From positions 186,001 through 250,000 of the forward strand of contig JASNZV010000008.1 of NCBI GenBank assembly GCA_048499455.1: a stretch of 64,000 nucleotides of DNA, in the 5' to 3' direction. Source of the DNA: CFX5 sp023384495. Its GTDB lineage: Bacteria > Chloroflexota > Anaerolineae > Caldilineales > Caldilineaceae. Positions 1-9,094 of the stretch are shown piece after piece. Under the pieces are notes generated by a model that made no database searches, had not been told where the DNA came from, and saw nothing but the letters and a program-made list of their open reading frames with translations. Position numbers and translations under genes: made by a program. Numbering within the stretch: position 1 is the first letter of the stretch; the number at the start of each line of letters is the position of its first letter.

Positions 1-1537
1 ACTTGCTCCACACATCAAAATGGCCGGTGTAATAGCCATCGGGGATCGCTTCACGGCCGCCGTAGGTGCAGGCATTCTTGTAGTCGATGCCGTCGAGCAG
101 ACTTTCGGTGGTGGTCGATTCGGCCAAGGAAGCCGACACCCCAAAGAAAAGACCCGGCGTGTCCCAGCCACTCGTCATCGCCTCGACATCGGTGGAGGCC
201 ATGAGCCGCACGCCGATCTCCTTGTCGTTGCTGACCCAGGGGCCGCTCACCAGATCCGCCCATGCGGCGGGCGCTTCCACCGAGAGCAGGCCGGTGTCAT
301 CAGAGATGGTCACAAATTCCTCGTAAACTTCGTCCCCACGCGCCACCCGCTCAGGCTCCTCACCCTTCTCTTCGATCTGCTGGGCCAGTGAGAAACTCAC
401 TTGCAACGGACGGCCATTCAGCCGACCTTCGAGCACCTCGCCTGTTTCCAGGCGCAGCACTTGAATCGCCATGACATCGTCCAACGTATGGCTGCGCAAA
501 ATGTCGCAATATTCACGCATATCGCCTTTGAGGGCCAGCGAAACGCCCTCCATCGAGATGAGCACATCGCCAGGTTTGATGCCCACATTGTCGGCAATCG
601 AGCCAGAAGCCACCGACGCCACCCAAATACCAGTAAGCTCGTCGCCCACCATGACCGCCTCGCCGTTGATGCCGATCGAGTCCACATTGCGCCCGGCGCG
701 CAGTTCGTCGAGCACGGGCAACGCCTCGTCGATGGCAATGGCAAAATACTGGTTTGTGTTGCCGTTGCCGGCATAGTGGACTGCAACGACACCCCCCTCT
801 TTATCGACAATCGGCCCCCCCGAATTGCCGGGGTTGGTGGCCGCGTCATGCTGAATGACCCGCCGAACCGACGCCCAACTGCTTTCTCCATTGGCGTTGG
901 ACTTGGCGATAATGCCGCGCGTCAGCGTGTATTCCGGGTCGCCCAGCGGAAAGCCGGCGGCGTAGATATCCAGCCCCACCTTGATCGGCTGCGCCGACCA
1001 GTTCAGATAGTGGAAGCCTTCGCCCTGAATGTCAATCACAGCCAGGTCGGCGCATTCGGATACGCCCAGGACGCGCGCATTGCGCGGTTTGTCTTCGCCG
1101 GCGACAAAGACCTTGAGAAAGGCCGCACCGGTGACCACATGGTTGTTGGTGACCGCGATGCCCGACGGATCAATAATGAAGCCGGATCCACGACCCGCCA
1201 CGTTCATCATCATCCCTTCGGTGGGGTCGGCAAACGCGCCCACGGCCTCGATCTGCACCACAGCCTTCACCACATCATCCAGGCTGGTGACGGCCAGCGC
1301 TGTGTCGACCTCATCGGTCAGGATTTCGGCGGCCTCTTCCGCTGGATTGGCGACGCCGGGTTCGCTGCCGCCGCCGCGCCCCGGCTTGGGGATGGGCGCC
1401 TGTTCCAGCGGCGCCACGCGGCCGGCCTCCTGTGGCTGTTCACCTGCGGCGGCCACGGGCAGCGCGCTGAGCGCAAGCAGCAGCGCAATCCACGCCGGCG
1501 CCGCCCATTGATATACTCTTCGAACGCGTATCAGCAT
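1..1537 (-). CDS. HtrA/DegP-like secreted serine protease with PDZ domain, 3' end cut by the window edge
   Basis: An open minus-strand frame runs from the ATG at 1537 to the left edge without a stop. AAGGAG lies about 8 nt upstream of the ATG. The N-terminus has a basic start and a hydrophobic run ending in AAA, a probable signal peptide. A chymotrypsin-fold protease domain follows: His in TNNHVV (about residue 133), Asp in CADLAVID (about 165) and the nucleophile in GNSGGP (about 239). A PDZ-like segment follows (GIKPGDVLISMEG, about residues 335-350). Beyond it is an extra region with no motif I recognise. In this S1C family the enzymes act outside the membrane on misfolded or regulatory substrates. 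The S1C assignment is firm; which paralog (DegP, DegQ or DegS) cannot be said without the missing C-terminus. Confidence 0.88.
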   Translation of the reverse strand, partial: MLIRVRRVYQWAAPAWIALLLALSALPVAAAGEQPQEAGRVAPLEQAPIPKPGRGGGSEPGVANPAEEAAEILTDEVDTALAVTSLDDVVKAVVQIEAVGAFADPTEGMMMNVAGRGSGFIIDPSGIAVTNNHVVTGAAFLKVFVAGEDKPRNARVLGVSECADLAVIDIQGEGFHYLNWSAQPIKVGLDIYAAGFPLGDPEYTLTRGIIAKSNANGESSWASVRRVIQHDAATNPGNSGGPIVDKEGGVVAVHYAGNGNTNQYFAIAIDEALPVLDELRAGRNVDSIGINGEAVMVGDELTGIWVASVASGSIADNVGIKPGDVLISMEGVSLALKGDMREYCDILRSHTLDDVMAIQVLRLETGEVLEGRLNGRPLQVSFSLAQQIEEKGEEPERVARGDEVYEEFVTISDDTGLLSVEAPAAWADLVSGPWVSNDKEIGVRLMASTDVEAMTSGWDTPGLFFGVSASLAESTTTESLLDGIDYKNACTYGGREAIPDGYYTGHFDVWSK

Positions 1538-1942
1538 GAGAGCACACTCCTTACATCGTGTTGAATAAGTACGTTTTCACCATCACAAATTCACGATCAC
1601 AGACGCTGTAAACAATAGGGTAAACAATGGGGTGATATGCACATGACTTACGCAGCGCCCGATGATGATCAGGCGAGACAAATCGGCCAACAAACACGGT
1701 GTAGACACTGAATACGCAGTCGCTCAGGCGACTTTTCTTTGTCAGTCGCGGGTTTTAGCCCGCTACGCAATTGTGCCCCCTGATTGCGGTGGGCCGCGCA
1801 TTACAACAATGATGCTCTATCGCACATTGATGATAGGGGACGGAGAGGGACGCCAAAGTGTTCCAACCAAATCGAACCCGCCCATAGACGATTGCAGGCG
1901 CATAGATTGATTCGGTTCGGTTGAGCGTAGGCAGGTTGGCGC
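1538..1942. other. Intergenic region with short repeats and a small hairpin, no supported gene
   Basis: Between the start of the HtrA-like gene and the stop of the radical SAM gene I see no convincing reading frame. The stretch holds a tandem GTAAACAAT pair near 1607-1628, the 15-mer GACTTACGCAGCGCC at 1645-1659 (repeated at 5023-5037), and the hairpin AGTCGC-tcag-GCGACT followed by TTTCTTT at about 1719-1740. That hairpin contains one copy of the dispersed motif described at 1728-1745. A TTTTAGCCCGC sequence follows directly. Confidence 0.5.
1728..1745 (+). repeat. Dispersed GCGACTTTTC-n-TGTCAG motif, copy 1
   Basis: The 18-mer here has relatives at 19635-19652 (reverse orientation), 19774-19791 and 28425-28442. 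All share (C)GACTTTTC followed after two bases by TGTCA. This copy is the 3' arm and tail of a 6-bp hairpin and could work as a weak terminator. All copies lie in spacers. Confidence 0.5.
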
Positions 1943-3808
1943 CTACGTTATCTCCGCTAGCTCAATCGGCGTGACGAGACCATGTTGTTGGCCTTTGAGC
2001 TTGCTCCACGGCTGCCAATCTTGGGCGCGCCAGGGGCCACCCTTGGCGGCGGGAATGGGCCGCGCCTGGTTGGACCCATAGCGGAAGGCCCATCCTTCAT
2101 CGCACGCCTGACAGGCAAGGCAACCTGCTGAGTCGGGCGGGCAACTGAGCCCCGTCTGGCTTTGGGCCGCCAGCCGTAGTTCATAGTGAAAGTAGTTCTC
2201 GCTAACTCCGCTCTGCACCACATCCCACGGCAACGGCGAGCCAATCTCCCAGGCGCCCGTATAGTGCTCCTTCTCCAGGCCCAGCTCATGCAGCGCGGCA
2301 AAAAAGCTACGCACAGTCAGCCCGCCGGAGGGGAGCGCCAGCAGCACGTCGGCCAGGCGCCGGTCGCCTCGGCTGAGCACGGCCTGCACCTCGGCCCAGT
2401 CGGGCGAATCCGCGCGCACCTCAACCCCGTGACGAGCCAGCGCGCGGTGAACCGTCTGCTGCCGTTTGCGGATCGTTGCTGCGTCGGCCATGCCCTCCCA
2501 CTGGAACGGCGTGTGGGCCTTGGGCACAAAGGGGGTGGCGTTGATGGCAATGCGTCGTTTGAAGCGGCTGCGCGCCTCCAGCGTGAAGTCAATCAGGGCC
2601 TGGATGTCATCGTCAGTCTCGGTGGGGTGGCCCACCATGAAGTAGAGTTTGAGTTGGGGAAAGTTGAGCGACTGCGCCAGATCAATAGCGCGCATCATCT
2701 GCTCTTCGGTCTGTGTCTTGTTGATCACATTGCGCAGCCGCTGGCTGCCCGCTTCGGGCGCCACCGTGAGCGTCTGGGCGCCCGTCTCGGCCATCGCGCG
2801 GATCAGGGGGACGCTGATGGGGTCCATGCGCATGGACGAGGCGCTGATCGATGCGCCCATGCGTTGGAGTTCGGTCGCCAACTCGTCGATCTGGGTATGG
2901 TCGCTGACCGCTGCACTGACAAGCCCAACCTTGGTGTATCCCGCCGCAATGGCCTGCTCGGCGGAAACCAGCAGCCGATCCAACGGCTGTTCGCGCGCCG
3001 GGCGATAGACATAACCGGCCAGGCAAAAGCGGCAACCGCGCCCACAGCCGCGTGCAATCTCCATCAGGTGCATGTTGCTGAACTCGGTGTCGGGCGTGTA
3101 GAGTGTGCTGCTTGTGTCATAGTCCGGCAGATTGCGCACCCAGAGCCGCTCGACCTGACGAAAATGCGCGTGGTTGCGGTTGGAGGGCCGCAAGCTGGGC
3201 ACATACCAGCCGGGCGTTGCGTCGAGGGCCGCCAACAGCGCCTCTCGATCGTCATGCAGTCCATCGCGGCACTGCTCGACAAAATGGGGTAACGCCGCCT
3301 CCCCCTCGCCAATCAAGATGGCGTCGAAGAAGGGAGCCACCGGCTCCGGGTTCATGGTGACGCCCGGGCCGCCCGCAATCAAGAGCGGCCAGGATTGCCC
3401 ATTCCACTGCGTAGTCGCTTGCCGGTCGGCGGCCAGCGGCGGCATCTTGGCGTGACGCAGCAACTCAACCACGTTGAAATAGTCCATCTCCCACGAGATG
3501 GTAAATGCCCAAATATCAAAATCGGTGGCAGGGCGGGCGTTTTCCAGCGAGAGCAGGGGTTTGCCAGCCTGTGCTGCTCCCTTCTCCCAGAAAATCCGCT
3601 CACAGAGTAGATCAGGCTCTTCGTTAAAGCGCCGGTAAAGCAATTGCAACGCGAGGCTGCTCATGCCCACGTAATAGGTGTTGGGCATGGTCAGGGCCAC
3701 GGTGAGGCGGCCGCCCCAATCTTTGACAACGGCCCCAGCCTCGTTGGGCGTGGGCCGGTGGCGGACGGTTCCGGCGCGATTTGCTTGTGTCTTTTGACGT
3801 TTGGACAT
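1943..3808 (-). CDS. Radical SAM protein, TIGR03960-like (B12-binding-type N-terminus)
   Basis: A protein of about 621 residues starting MSKRQKTQANRAG. I chose the ATG at 3808 rather than an in-frame ATG 48 nt upstream because GGAGGG precedes it and family members begin at this point. The radical SAM cluster motif CGRGCRFC (CxxxCxxC, near residue 255) binds the 4Fe-4S cluster that cleaves S-adenosylmethionine. The N-terminal third (VKDWGGRLTVALTMPNTYYVGM) matches the cobalamin-binding-like Rossmann domain of this family. A C-terminal Cys-rich stretch (CLACQACDEGW, near 560) is also present. The physiological substrate is unknown. Members are often next to a DUF2344 protein, but none is seen here. 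An extended -10 promoter lies just upstream at 3882-3890. Confidence 0.88.
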   Translation of the reverse strand: MSKRQKTQANRAGTVRHRPTPNEAGAVVKDWGGRLTVALTMPNTYYVGMSSLALQLLYRRFNEEPDLLCERIFWEKGAAQAGKPLLSLENARPATDFDIWAFTISWEMDYFNVVELLRHAKMPPLAADRQATTQWNGQSWPLLIAGGPGVTMNPEPVAPFFDAILIGEGEAALPHFVEQCRDGLHDDREALLAALDATPGWYVPSLRPSNRNHAHFRQVERLWVRNLPDYDTSSTLYTPDTEFSNMHLMEIARGCGRGCRFCLAGYVYRPAREQPLDRLLVSAEQAIAAGYTKVGLVSAAVSDHTQIDELATELQRMGASISASSMRMDPISVPLIRAMAETGAQTLTVAPEAGSQRLRNVINKTQTEEQMMRAIDLAQSLNFPQLKLYFMVGHPTETDDDIQALIDFTLEARSRFKRRIAINATPFVPKAHTPFQWEGMADAATIRKRQQTVHRALARHGVEVRADSPDWAEVQAVLSRGDRRLADVLLALPSGGLTVRSFFAALHELGLEKEHYTGAWEIGSPLPWDVVQSGVSENYFHYELRLAAQSQTGLSCPPDSAGCLACQACDEGWAFRYGSNQARPIPAAKGGPWRAQDWQPWSKLKGQQHGLVTPIELAEIT

Positions 3809-3881
3809 GACCCTCCAACTGCGACCTGGCCGGCATTCACCTGGCTGCGCATCCACAGTGCCGGCGCTGCTGCTTCCAGTG

Positions 3882-3890
3882 ATTATACCA
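3882..3890 (-). promoter_or_regulatory. Extended -10 promoter (TGGTATAAT) for the radical SAM gene
   Basis: On the minus strand the sequence reads TGTGGTATAATCAC: a perfect TATAAT with an upstream TGn extension. No good -35 box stands at 16-18 nt, as expected for an extended -10 promoter. The predicted start is about 65-70 nt before the ATG at 3808. The same TGTGGTA(T/C)AAT string recurs upstream of rsgA and of the lipoprotein gene. Confidence 0.5.
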
Positions 3891-3968
3891 CAACGGTCAA
3901 GTTGGCTATCGAACGCAGTGCACCAGGCAAGACGATGTCCTGCCCACGCAAGATGCTACTCCGTCGGC

Positions 3969-4958
3969 TCACCCCTCCGGCGTAACGACCCGCAGCAACA
4001 CGCTTTGCTCAGCTGCCGTCACCTGGTATTCGCCCAATGCCGCTGGCAACAGCGCCCAAGAGACACCGGTGAGGGTCAGCGCGCCGCCTGCCCAATCCAC
4101 CGTTGCGGCGCCATTGAGCACGGCCCAAATCTCAAATGTGGACCCGTCGCAAAATCCAAAAAAACTGCCGCCAGCCGGCAGCGCGATCCGTTCTGTCTCG
4201 AAGTAAGGACAGACGCCGATCTGTTCGACCGACAGCATGGCGTCTTTCACCAGATAGGTGGGCGCCAAGACAGTTGGCATAATCTGCGTAAAGTCCAATA
4301 CATCCAACGCCTGTTGCACATGAATTGGGCGGGGGCGGCCCCAATCGTAGATGCGATAGGTAACGTCGCTGTTCTGCTGCACTTCGGCCACAATGATCCC
4401 CGGCCCCAACGCATGGACCATGCCGCTGGGCACAAAGACCACATCCCCCGCAGCAACCGGCAGCTTCTGCAGCCAGCGTTCGACGGAGTGGTCGGCGATG
4501 GCTTGGGCAAAGTGTTCGCAAGTGACACCGGGTTTGAAACCGAAGATGATCTCGGCCCCTGCCTCGGCGTGGAGCACCACCCACATCTCGGTCTTGCCCC
4601 ATTCGTTCTCGTGCGCCAGGGCGTATTCATCACCGGGGTGCACCTGCACCGACAACCAACGATTGGCGTCGAGCAGCTTGATAAGCAACGGAAACTTACC
4701 GCGCGCCAGCGCATCTTGATTGTTTTCACCCAACAATGCCAGGCCCATCTGCGCCTGCACCTGCGCCAGCGTCAGCCCAGCCAACGGGCCGTTGTTCACC
4801 GTGCTCGAACCATTCGGGTGCGCGGCGATTTCCCAACTTTCGGCCACAATGCCATCGGGGATGAGGCGGCCCAGTTTGTTGCCAAGATTGCGGCCACCCC
4901 AGGGGTAATCTTTGAAGACGGGGTCGAAGGTTAGGGGGTAGATTTCACGCTCAGCCAT
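3969..4958 (-). CDS. manA: Class I mannose-6-phosphate isomerase
   Basis: About 329 residues; interconverts fructose-6-phosphate and mannose-6-phosphate in the cytoplasm for mannose/GDP-mannose metabolism. The cupin metal-site motifs are visible: QVHPGDEYA and GKTEMWVVLHAEAG (near 98-120) and PSGMVHALGPGIIVAEVQQ (near 175-193), then the family signature TYRIYDWGR. I start it at the ATG at 4958, which has GGGAG about 8 nt upstream, rather than a GTG 15 nt earlier. The length fits the short bacterial type I form (Bacillus-like) rather than the longer E. coli enzyme. It is followed by the radical SAM gene on the same strand but 160 nt away, so co-transcription is uncertain. Confidence 0.92.
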   Translation of the reverse strand: MAEREIYPLTFDPVFKDYPWGGRNLGNKLGRLIPDGIVAESWEIAAHPNGSSTVNNGPLAGLTLAQVQAQMGLALLGENNQDALARGKFPLLIKLLDANRWLSVQVHPGDEYALAHENEWGKTEMWVVLHAEAGAEIIFGFKPGVTCEHFAQAIADHSVERWLQKLPVAAGDVVFVPSGMVHALGPGIIVAEVQQNSDVTYRIYDWGRPRPIHVQQALDVLDFTQIMPTVLAPTYLVKDAMLSVEQIGVCPYFETERIALPAGGSFFGFCDGSTFEIWAVLNGAATVDWAGGALTLTGVSWALLPAALGEYQVTAAEQSVLLRVVTPEG

Positions 4959-5022
4959 TGTACATTCTCCCACCCCGGCATGGACACATCGGTGTGCGAG
5001 CCGGTACGTCTTGTTTATTCAC

Positions 5023-5099
5023 GACTTACGCAGCGCCTGACGCAGGCCAGGAGAAGTTTCATCCTCCAGGAGCGCGTGTCCAGTCAAGGCTTGCGTAAC
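5023..5099. repeat. Small element with near-complementary ends (possible MITE or IS-end remnant)
   Basis: The left end reads ACTTACGCA and the right end TGCGTAACT, whose reverse complement AGTTACGCA differs at one base. The first 15 bases also occur at 1645-1659. It lies in the spacer between manA and the AI-2E permease gene (4959-5156), which otherwise holds nothing I recognise. A solo remnant of an insertion-sequence end is possible but unproven. Confidence 0.3.
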
Positions 5100-5156
5100 T
5101 CTATTCTCGATTTGATTAAAGCGCTCATCAGAATTTATCGCAAAAAGGGGGGCCAA

Positions 5157-6407
5157 TCATGCGCGGGGCCGCCAAATTCGTCCCATTTGCATACGCCAGA
5201 GCCGCAAACGCGCCGGCCATCCCATCTCACCACGCTTGGGTTTGGGTGGGGGCTCCGGTTCGGGGAAGGGAGGCAGATCGAGCAACTTGCGCCATGCATA
5301 AACGCCAAATAGCTTTAGCGACGCCACCACCGGCGCCGCCAAGACTGCGCCCAAGATACCGGCCAGCGACGCGCCCATAATGACCCCGATCATCACCACC
5401 AGCGGATGCAGGTCAAGCGCCTCACCCACGATCCGCGGCACCAGCACGCTGTTTTCAATCTGTTGAATCAGAATCATGACGGCCAGCACCACACCGGCGT
5501 AATAGAGAGGTTCAAGTTGGAAATAATTGCTGGGCTGAAAGAAGGCAACCAACACCGCCGCCAACGCGCCGATCACGGGGCCGATCACAGGGAGAAATTC
5601 CAGCACGCCGGAGAGAATGCCCAGCCCCAGCGCATTGTTGACGCCCAGCGCCATAAGCGATAGGCTCACGACAACCCCAATCACCAGCCCCAAGATCACC
5701 TGTCCGCGCAGATAGGCGTCCCAGATGCGCAGAAACTCGCGCATGAGTCGCTCCACATCGCGGCGGTAGCCGGGGTGATGCGCCGCATCGCCGACGACCT
5801 TGGCAAACTGCGGGCTGTCTTTGGCGATGTAGAGCGACACAAAAAAGATCAGCAGCCCCGTTGTGAGCGTGTTGATGGTGCTCTGCGCCACCGTGGCGGC
5901 CAGTGTTCCACCCCGACGTAGGGTCGCCTGCACCAGCGAAACCGCCTGCTCGGCCAACGAGCGCAGTTCGAAGGTCTGTTCGAGCGCGCGCAGATCATAG
6001 CCGGTCAGCGCCGCAACTTGTGCAAACGCAAAGTCGAGCTGCGCCTGCACCAGATCGACAAACTCGGCCATACTATCGGGCAGCAGGCGCGTCAAGCGGA
6101 TCAGTTGGTCAACCGCCACCAAGCCCACCACGCCCAGCCCGGCGATCACCACCACCAACATGGTGATGTAAATGATCACCACCGCCGCGCCACGCCCAAG
6201 CCCCGCCCGCCGCATCAACCAGTTGACCGACGGGTTGAGAAGGTATGCAATCATGGCAGCCACAACGATGGGGCGGATCAATTCTTGGAAGCGCCAAACA
6301 ACCAGCGCAATCAACAACAAGCCAAAGATCACCACAATGGATTTGGCCGCAACACCCCATCGCGGGGATTCGCCGCCAGCGGCTGGCGTTGGATCCTGTT
6401 CACTCAC
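5157..6407 (-). CDS. AI-2E family transporter (PerM/YhhT-like permease)
   Basis: About 416 residues with the alternating hydrophobic layout of the AI-2E/UPF0118 family: paired helices near the N-terminus (SIVVIFGLLLIALVVW, then PIVVAAMIAYLLNPSVNWLM), a soluble middle segment, and a C-terminal helix cluster with the conserved GPVIGA and ALDLHPLVVMIGVIMG motifs. Family members are inner-membrane permeases; roles proposed include autoinducer-2 or ion export, and the substrate cannot be read from sequence. I use the GTG at 6407, with GGGTGG about 7 nt upstream; a second in-frame GTG lies at 6416. The tail is Pro-rich and basic. Confidence 0.85.
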   Translation of the reverse strand: MSEQDPTPAAGGESPRWGVAAKSIVVIFGLLLIALVVWRFQELIRPIVVAAMIAYLLNPSVNWLMRRAGLGRGAAVVIIYITMLVVVIAGLGVVGLVAVDQLIRLTRLLPDSMAEFVDLVQAQLDFAFAQVAALTGYDLRALEQTFELRSLAEQAVSLVQATLRRGGTLAATVAQSTINTLTTGLLIFFVSLYIAKDSPQFAKVVGDAAHHPGYRRDVERLMREFLRIWDAYLRGQVILGLVIGVVVSLSLMALGVNNALGLGILSGVLEFLPVIGPVIGALAAVLVAFFQPSNYFQLEPLYYAGVVLAVMILIQQIENSVLVPRIVGEALDLHPLVVMIGVIMGASLAGILGAVLAAPVVASLKLFGVYAWRKLLDLPPFPEPEPPPKPKRGEMGWPARLRLWRMQMGRIWRPRA

Positions 6408-6479
6408 GAGAACCACCCTAACGAATCCATATTGAATGGGAATGTGCTTTGAAACCGAGACTTTACTTCGTAGGTACGG

Positions 6480-6565
6480 TCTCTGGGCGGACTCGTCACG
6501 TCAGGGGGCGTGACTTTACACAGCCGGGAACACTGCCATCTCTGGCAGCTTCCGGCGTTCCCAGA
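6480..6565. other. Nested inverted repeats upstream of the AI-2E gene
   Basis: Within the spacer 6408-6603, GGGAAC (6525-6530) can pair with GTTCCC (6556-6561), enclosing CTGCC-atctct-GGCAG. An outer CTCTGGG/CCCAGAG pair lies near 6480 and 6559-6565. On the minus strand this lies between the helicase stop and the permease start. There is no U-tract, so its role is unclear. Confidence 0.3.
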
Positions 6566-6603
6566 GTCAGTTGCGTCAGTCCTATGGGGAGATCTGGTCC
6601 CTG

Positions 6604-9078
6604 TCACAACTTCTTCAATCCTGCCAGCGATACGAGAAGCTTTTTCATGCCAATACCCGGGAAAGCAATGGTCACTTCCTCGTCGTCGCGCGTCAGGTTG
6701 CTTTCGATCACCGTACCCACACCAAACTTGGCGTGTTGGACGCTGTCGAGCCGCCTAAACTGGGGTGTGCGGCCATCTTGTTCTATGCGCGTCGATGCTT
6801 GACTACGCGCAGATCGCGACGCCGCCCCGCCCCCCGGCGACCAGTAGACCGGCTTGGCCGCGCCTGCCTCGCGATTCCGTTCGGGTGGGCGTTCCGGGGC
6901 GCGCTCAGCGGGGCGCGACCAGTTGTAGGGGTTGCGCTCAGGCGCGCCGCGTTCTCCGCGGTTGGTTCGGGCCTCTCCGTCGCCCCAACTGGTGGCCCGC
7001 TGAAAGGCCGCCTCGCGCCGCCCGCGGCGGTCTACCACACCGCTGAGCAACTCGGCGGGGATTTCGTCGAGGAAACGGCTGGCCACCTGCGTTTCGCTGT
7101 TGCCCCAGAGGCTGCGCCGAAAGGCATGGAGCAGATAGAGCCGTTTTTTGGCGCGCGTCACGCCCACATAGGTCAGCCGGCGCTCTTCGGCCAGGTCTTC
7201 GGGGTCGCCGCTTTCCATGCTGCGGCTGTGGGGCAAAATACCCTCTTCCAACCCGACCAGAAAGACCACCGGGTATTCCAGCCCCTTGGCCGTGTGCAGC
7301 GTCATCAACGTGACCGCGCCGCTGCCGTCATCCAACTGGTCGCTATCGCTCACCAGGCTCACTTCTTCGAGAAAGAGGGCCAGGGCCGTGGTCTCTTCGT
7401 CGGCGGCGGCCATGCCGGGGGTATATTGGGCGGCCACGCCGCGCAATTCTTGCAGGTTGGCAAAGCGGTCTTCGCCTTCGTCGGAGCCGTCGCGCAGCGC
7501 ATCGGCATAGCCTGAGTCCTGCATGATCATATCGAGCAGATCGGCCACCGTGTGATAGCGGTTGAATTCACGCGCCCGCACCCACGGCTCCAGCATCTGT
7601 GTAAACTGATTGAGGGCGTTGACCGCGCGCGCGCCCCAATCCGGCGTCTTTTGCGCGGCGGGCGGCAGCGGGCGACCCAACGTCTGGCTCACCGCGTCCG
7701 GCCCATGCAGCAGGATGCGCAGCGCCGTGTATTCATTGACCCCTACCTCCGCCGCCCACTGTTTGAGCGCGCCATAGGTTTTGGGGCCGATGCCGCGAGC
7801 TGGTTCGTTGATAATGCGGTCGAGGGCCACCGTGTCCGCCGGGTTATGCACCAGACGCAGATACGAAAGCGCGTCTTTGATCTCTTTCCGCTCGTAGAAG
7901 CGCATACCGCCAATGAGCTTGTGTTTGATCTGGCGCAGCACAAAGGCTTCTTCCAGGGCGCGGCTCTGGGCGTTGGTGCGATACATGACAGCAAAGTCAC
8001 CCAGCGTAAACGCGCCGCTGGCCGTCAACTCCTGGATTTCATCACAGACAAAGGCGGCCTCCTCGATTTCGTTGTAGGCTTCGTAGACGCGCACAGCTAC
8101 GCCGTGGCCGTTTTCGGTATGTAGCTGTTTGGGTGTGCGGTTGCGGTTGTTTGTAATCACCGCATTCGCCACATCGAGGATCGTCTGCGTACTGCGATAG
8201 TTCTGCTCCAGCAACACCACCGTTGCATCGGGATAATCGGCCTGGAAATTTTGCACGTTGTGATAGGACGCGCCGCGAAAGCGATAGATCGATTGGTCTT
8301 CGTCACCCACCACAAAGAGGTTGCGCTTGCCCTCAGGCCCATTGGCGAGCAGGCGGAGAAACTCATATTGCGCCGTGTTGGTGTCTTGAAATTCATCCAC
8401 CAACAAATACTGCCACTTCTGTTGATATTTGCGCAACAGATCTTCACGGTCGCGCAAGAGCAGCACGCTCTTCATGAGCAGATCGTCAAAGTCCAACGCG
8501 TTATTGGCCTGCAACGCCTCTTGATAGCGTATGTAAACGCGCCCCGCGATCTCCTCGAAATAGGTGGCCGCCTGATACCCTTCGGGCGTCACCAGCTCGT
8601 TCTTCTGGGCGCTGATGCGGGCGTGGATGGCCGACGGGCTGTAGCGCTTCTCATCCAGGTTCATCTCGCGCAGCACGTTGCGCACCAGGGCGTGCTGGTC
8701 GGCGCTGTCATAGATGATCCAGTTGCGCGCATAGCCGATGGCGTCGGTCTCAATGCGCAGCAGGCGGGCGCCGATGCTGTGAAAGGTGCCGATGGTCAGC
8801 CCGCCCAGCCGGGCCCGTTCACCGGGCAGGGGGGGGCCAAACTTGGCCTGGAGCGCCATCTCCACCCGCTCGCGCATCTCGTGGGCCGCTTTGTTGGTAA
8901 AGGTGACAGCGAGAATGTGCCAGGGCGCAATCCCAGCCACATCGATGAGATAGGCAATGCGCCGGGTCAACACGCGCGTCTTGCCCGATCCTGGGCCGGC
9001 CAACACCAGCACCGGCCCATTCACCGTGGTGACGGCCTTGATCTGGGGTGGATTGAGATTAGCGAGTAGGTTGGTCAT
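6604..9078 (-). CDS. pcrA: ATP-dependent DNA helicase, PcrA/UvrD type
   Basis: About 824 residues; an SF1A 3'-5' DNA helicase acting in nucleotide excision repair and removal of protein roadblocks. Motif Q (LNPPQIKAV) precedes Walker A GPGSGKT (28-34). The DEFQDTN DEAD-box equivalent lies near 226, then GDEDQSIYRFRGA, the motif IV region YRSTQTIL, TLHTAKGLEYPVVF and VGVTRAKKRLYL. The linker is low-complexity. The C-terminal end (FGVGTVIESNL...) is the Tudor-like RNA-polymerase-contact element of PcrA/UvrD. I start at the ATG at 9078, where the MTNLLANLNPPQ motif begins; an earlier in-frame start would overlap rsgA. It sits 16 nt after the rsgA stop, so the two are very likely co-transcribed. 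Confidence 0.95.
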   Translation of the reverse strand: MTNLLANLNPPQIKAVTTVNGPVLVLAGPGSGKTRVLTRRIAYLIDVAGIAPWHILAVTFTNKAAHEMRERVEMALQAKFGPPLPGERARLGGLTIGTFHSIGARLLRIETDAIGYARNWIIYDSADQHALVRNVLREMNLDEKRYSPSAIHARISAQKNELVTPEGYQAATYFEEIAGRVYIRYQEALQANNALDFDDLLMKSVLLLRDREDLLRKYQQKWQYLLVDEFQDTNTAQYEFLRLLANGPEGKRNLFVVGDEDQSIYRFRGASYHNVQNFQADYPDATVVLLEQNYRSTQTILDVANAVITNNRNRTPKQLHTENGHGVAVRVYEAYNEIEEAAFVCDEIQELTASGAFTLGDFAVMYRTNAQSRALEEAFVLRQIKHKLIGGMRFYERKEIKDALSYLRLVHNPADTVALDRIINEPARGIGPKTYGALKQWAAEVGVNEYTALRILLHGPDAVSQTLGRPLPPAAQKTPDWGARAVNALNQFTQMLEPWVRAREFNRYHTVADLLDMIMQDSGYADALRDGSDEGEDRFANLQELRGVAAQYTPGMAAADEETTALALFLEEVSLVSDSDQLDDGSGAVTLMTLHTAKGLEYPVVFLVGLEEGILPHSRSMESGDPEDLAEERRLTYVGVTRAKKRLYLLHAFRRSLWGNSETQVASRFLDEIPAELLSGVVDRRGRREAAFQRATSWGDGEARTNRGERGAPERNPYNWSRPAERAPERPPERNREAGAAKPVYWSPGGGAASRSARSQASTRIEQDGRTPQFRRLDSVQHAKFGVGTVIESNLTRDDEEVTIAFPGIGMKKLLVSLAGLKKL

Positions 9079-9094
9079 GGCAGTGGGCCTGTTC

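Noticed and set aside
401..1564. Long plus-strand reading frame over the HtrA-like gene
   Set aside because: It is antisense to the minus-strand protease, which shows a signal peptide and complete catalytic motifs. The frame's composition is that of a codon-position shadow.
1662..1910. 82-codon plus-strand ORF in the first spacer
   Set aside because: No ribosome site, no recognisable sequence, and it crosses the hairpin and repeat motifs.
2186..3292. Plus-strand frame over the radical SAM gene
   Set aside because: Antisense shadow; no conserved motif or ribosome site.
3801..4934. Plus-strand frame over manA
   Set aside because: Antisense shadow of the isomerase, which has all cupin motifs.
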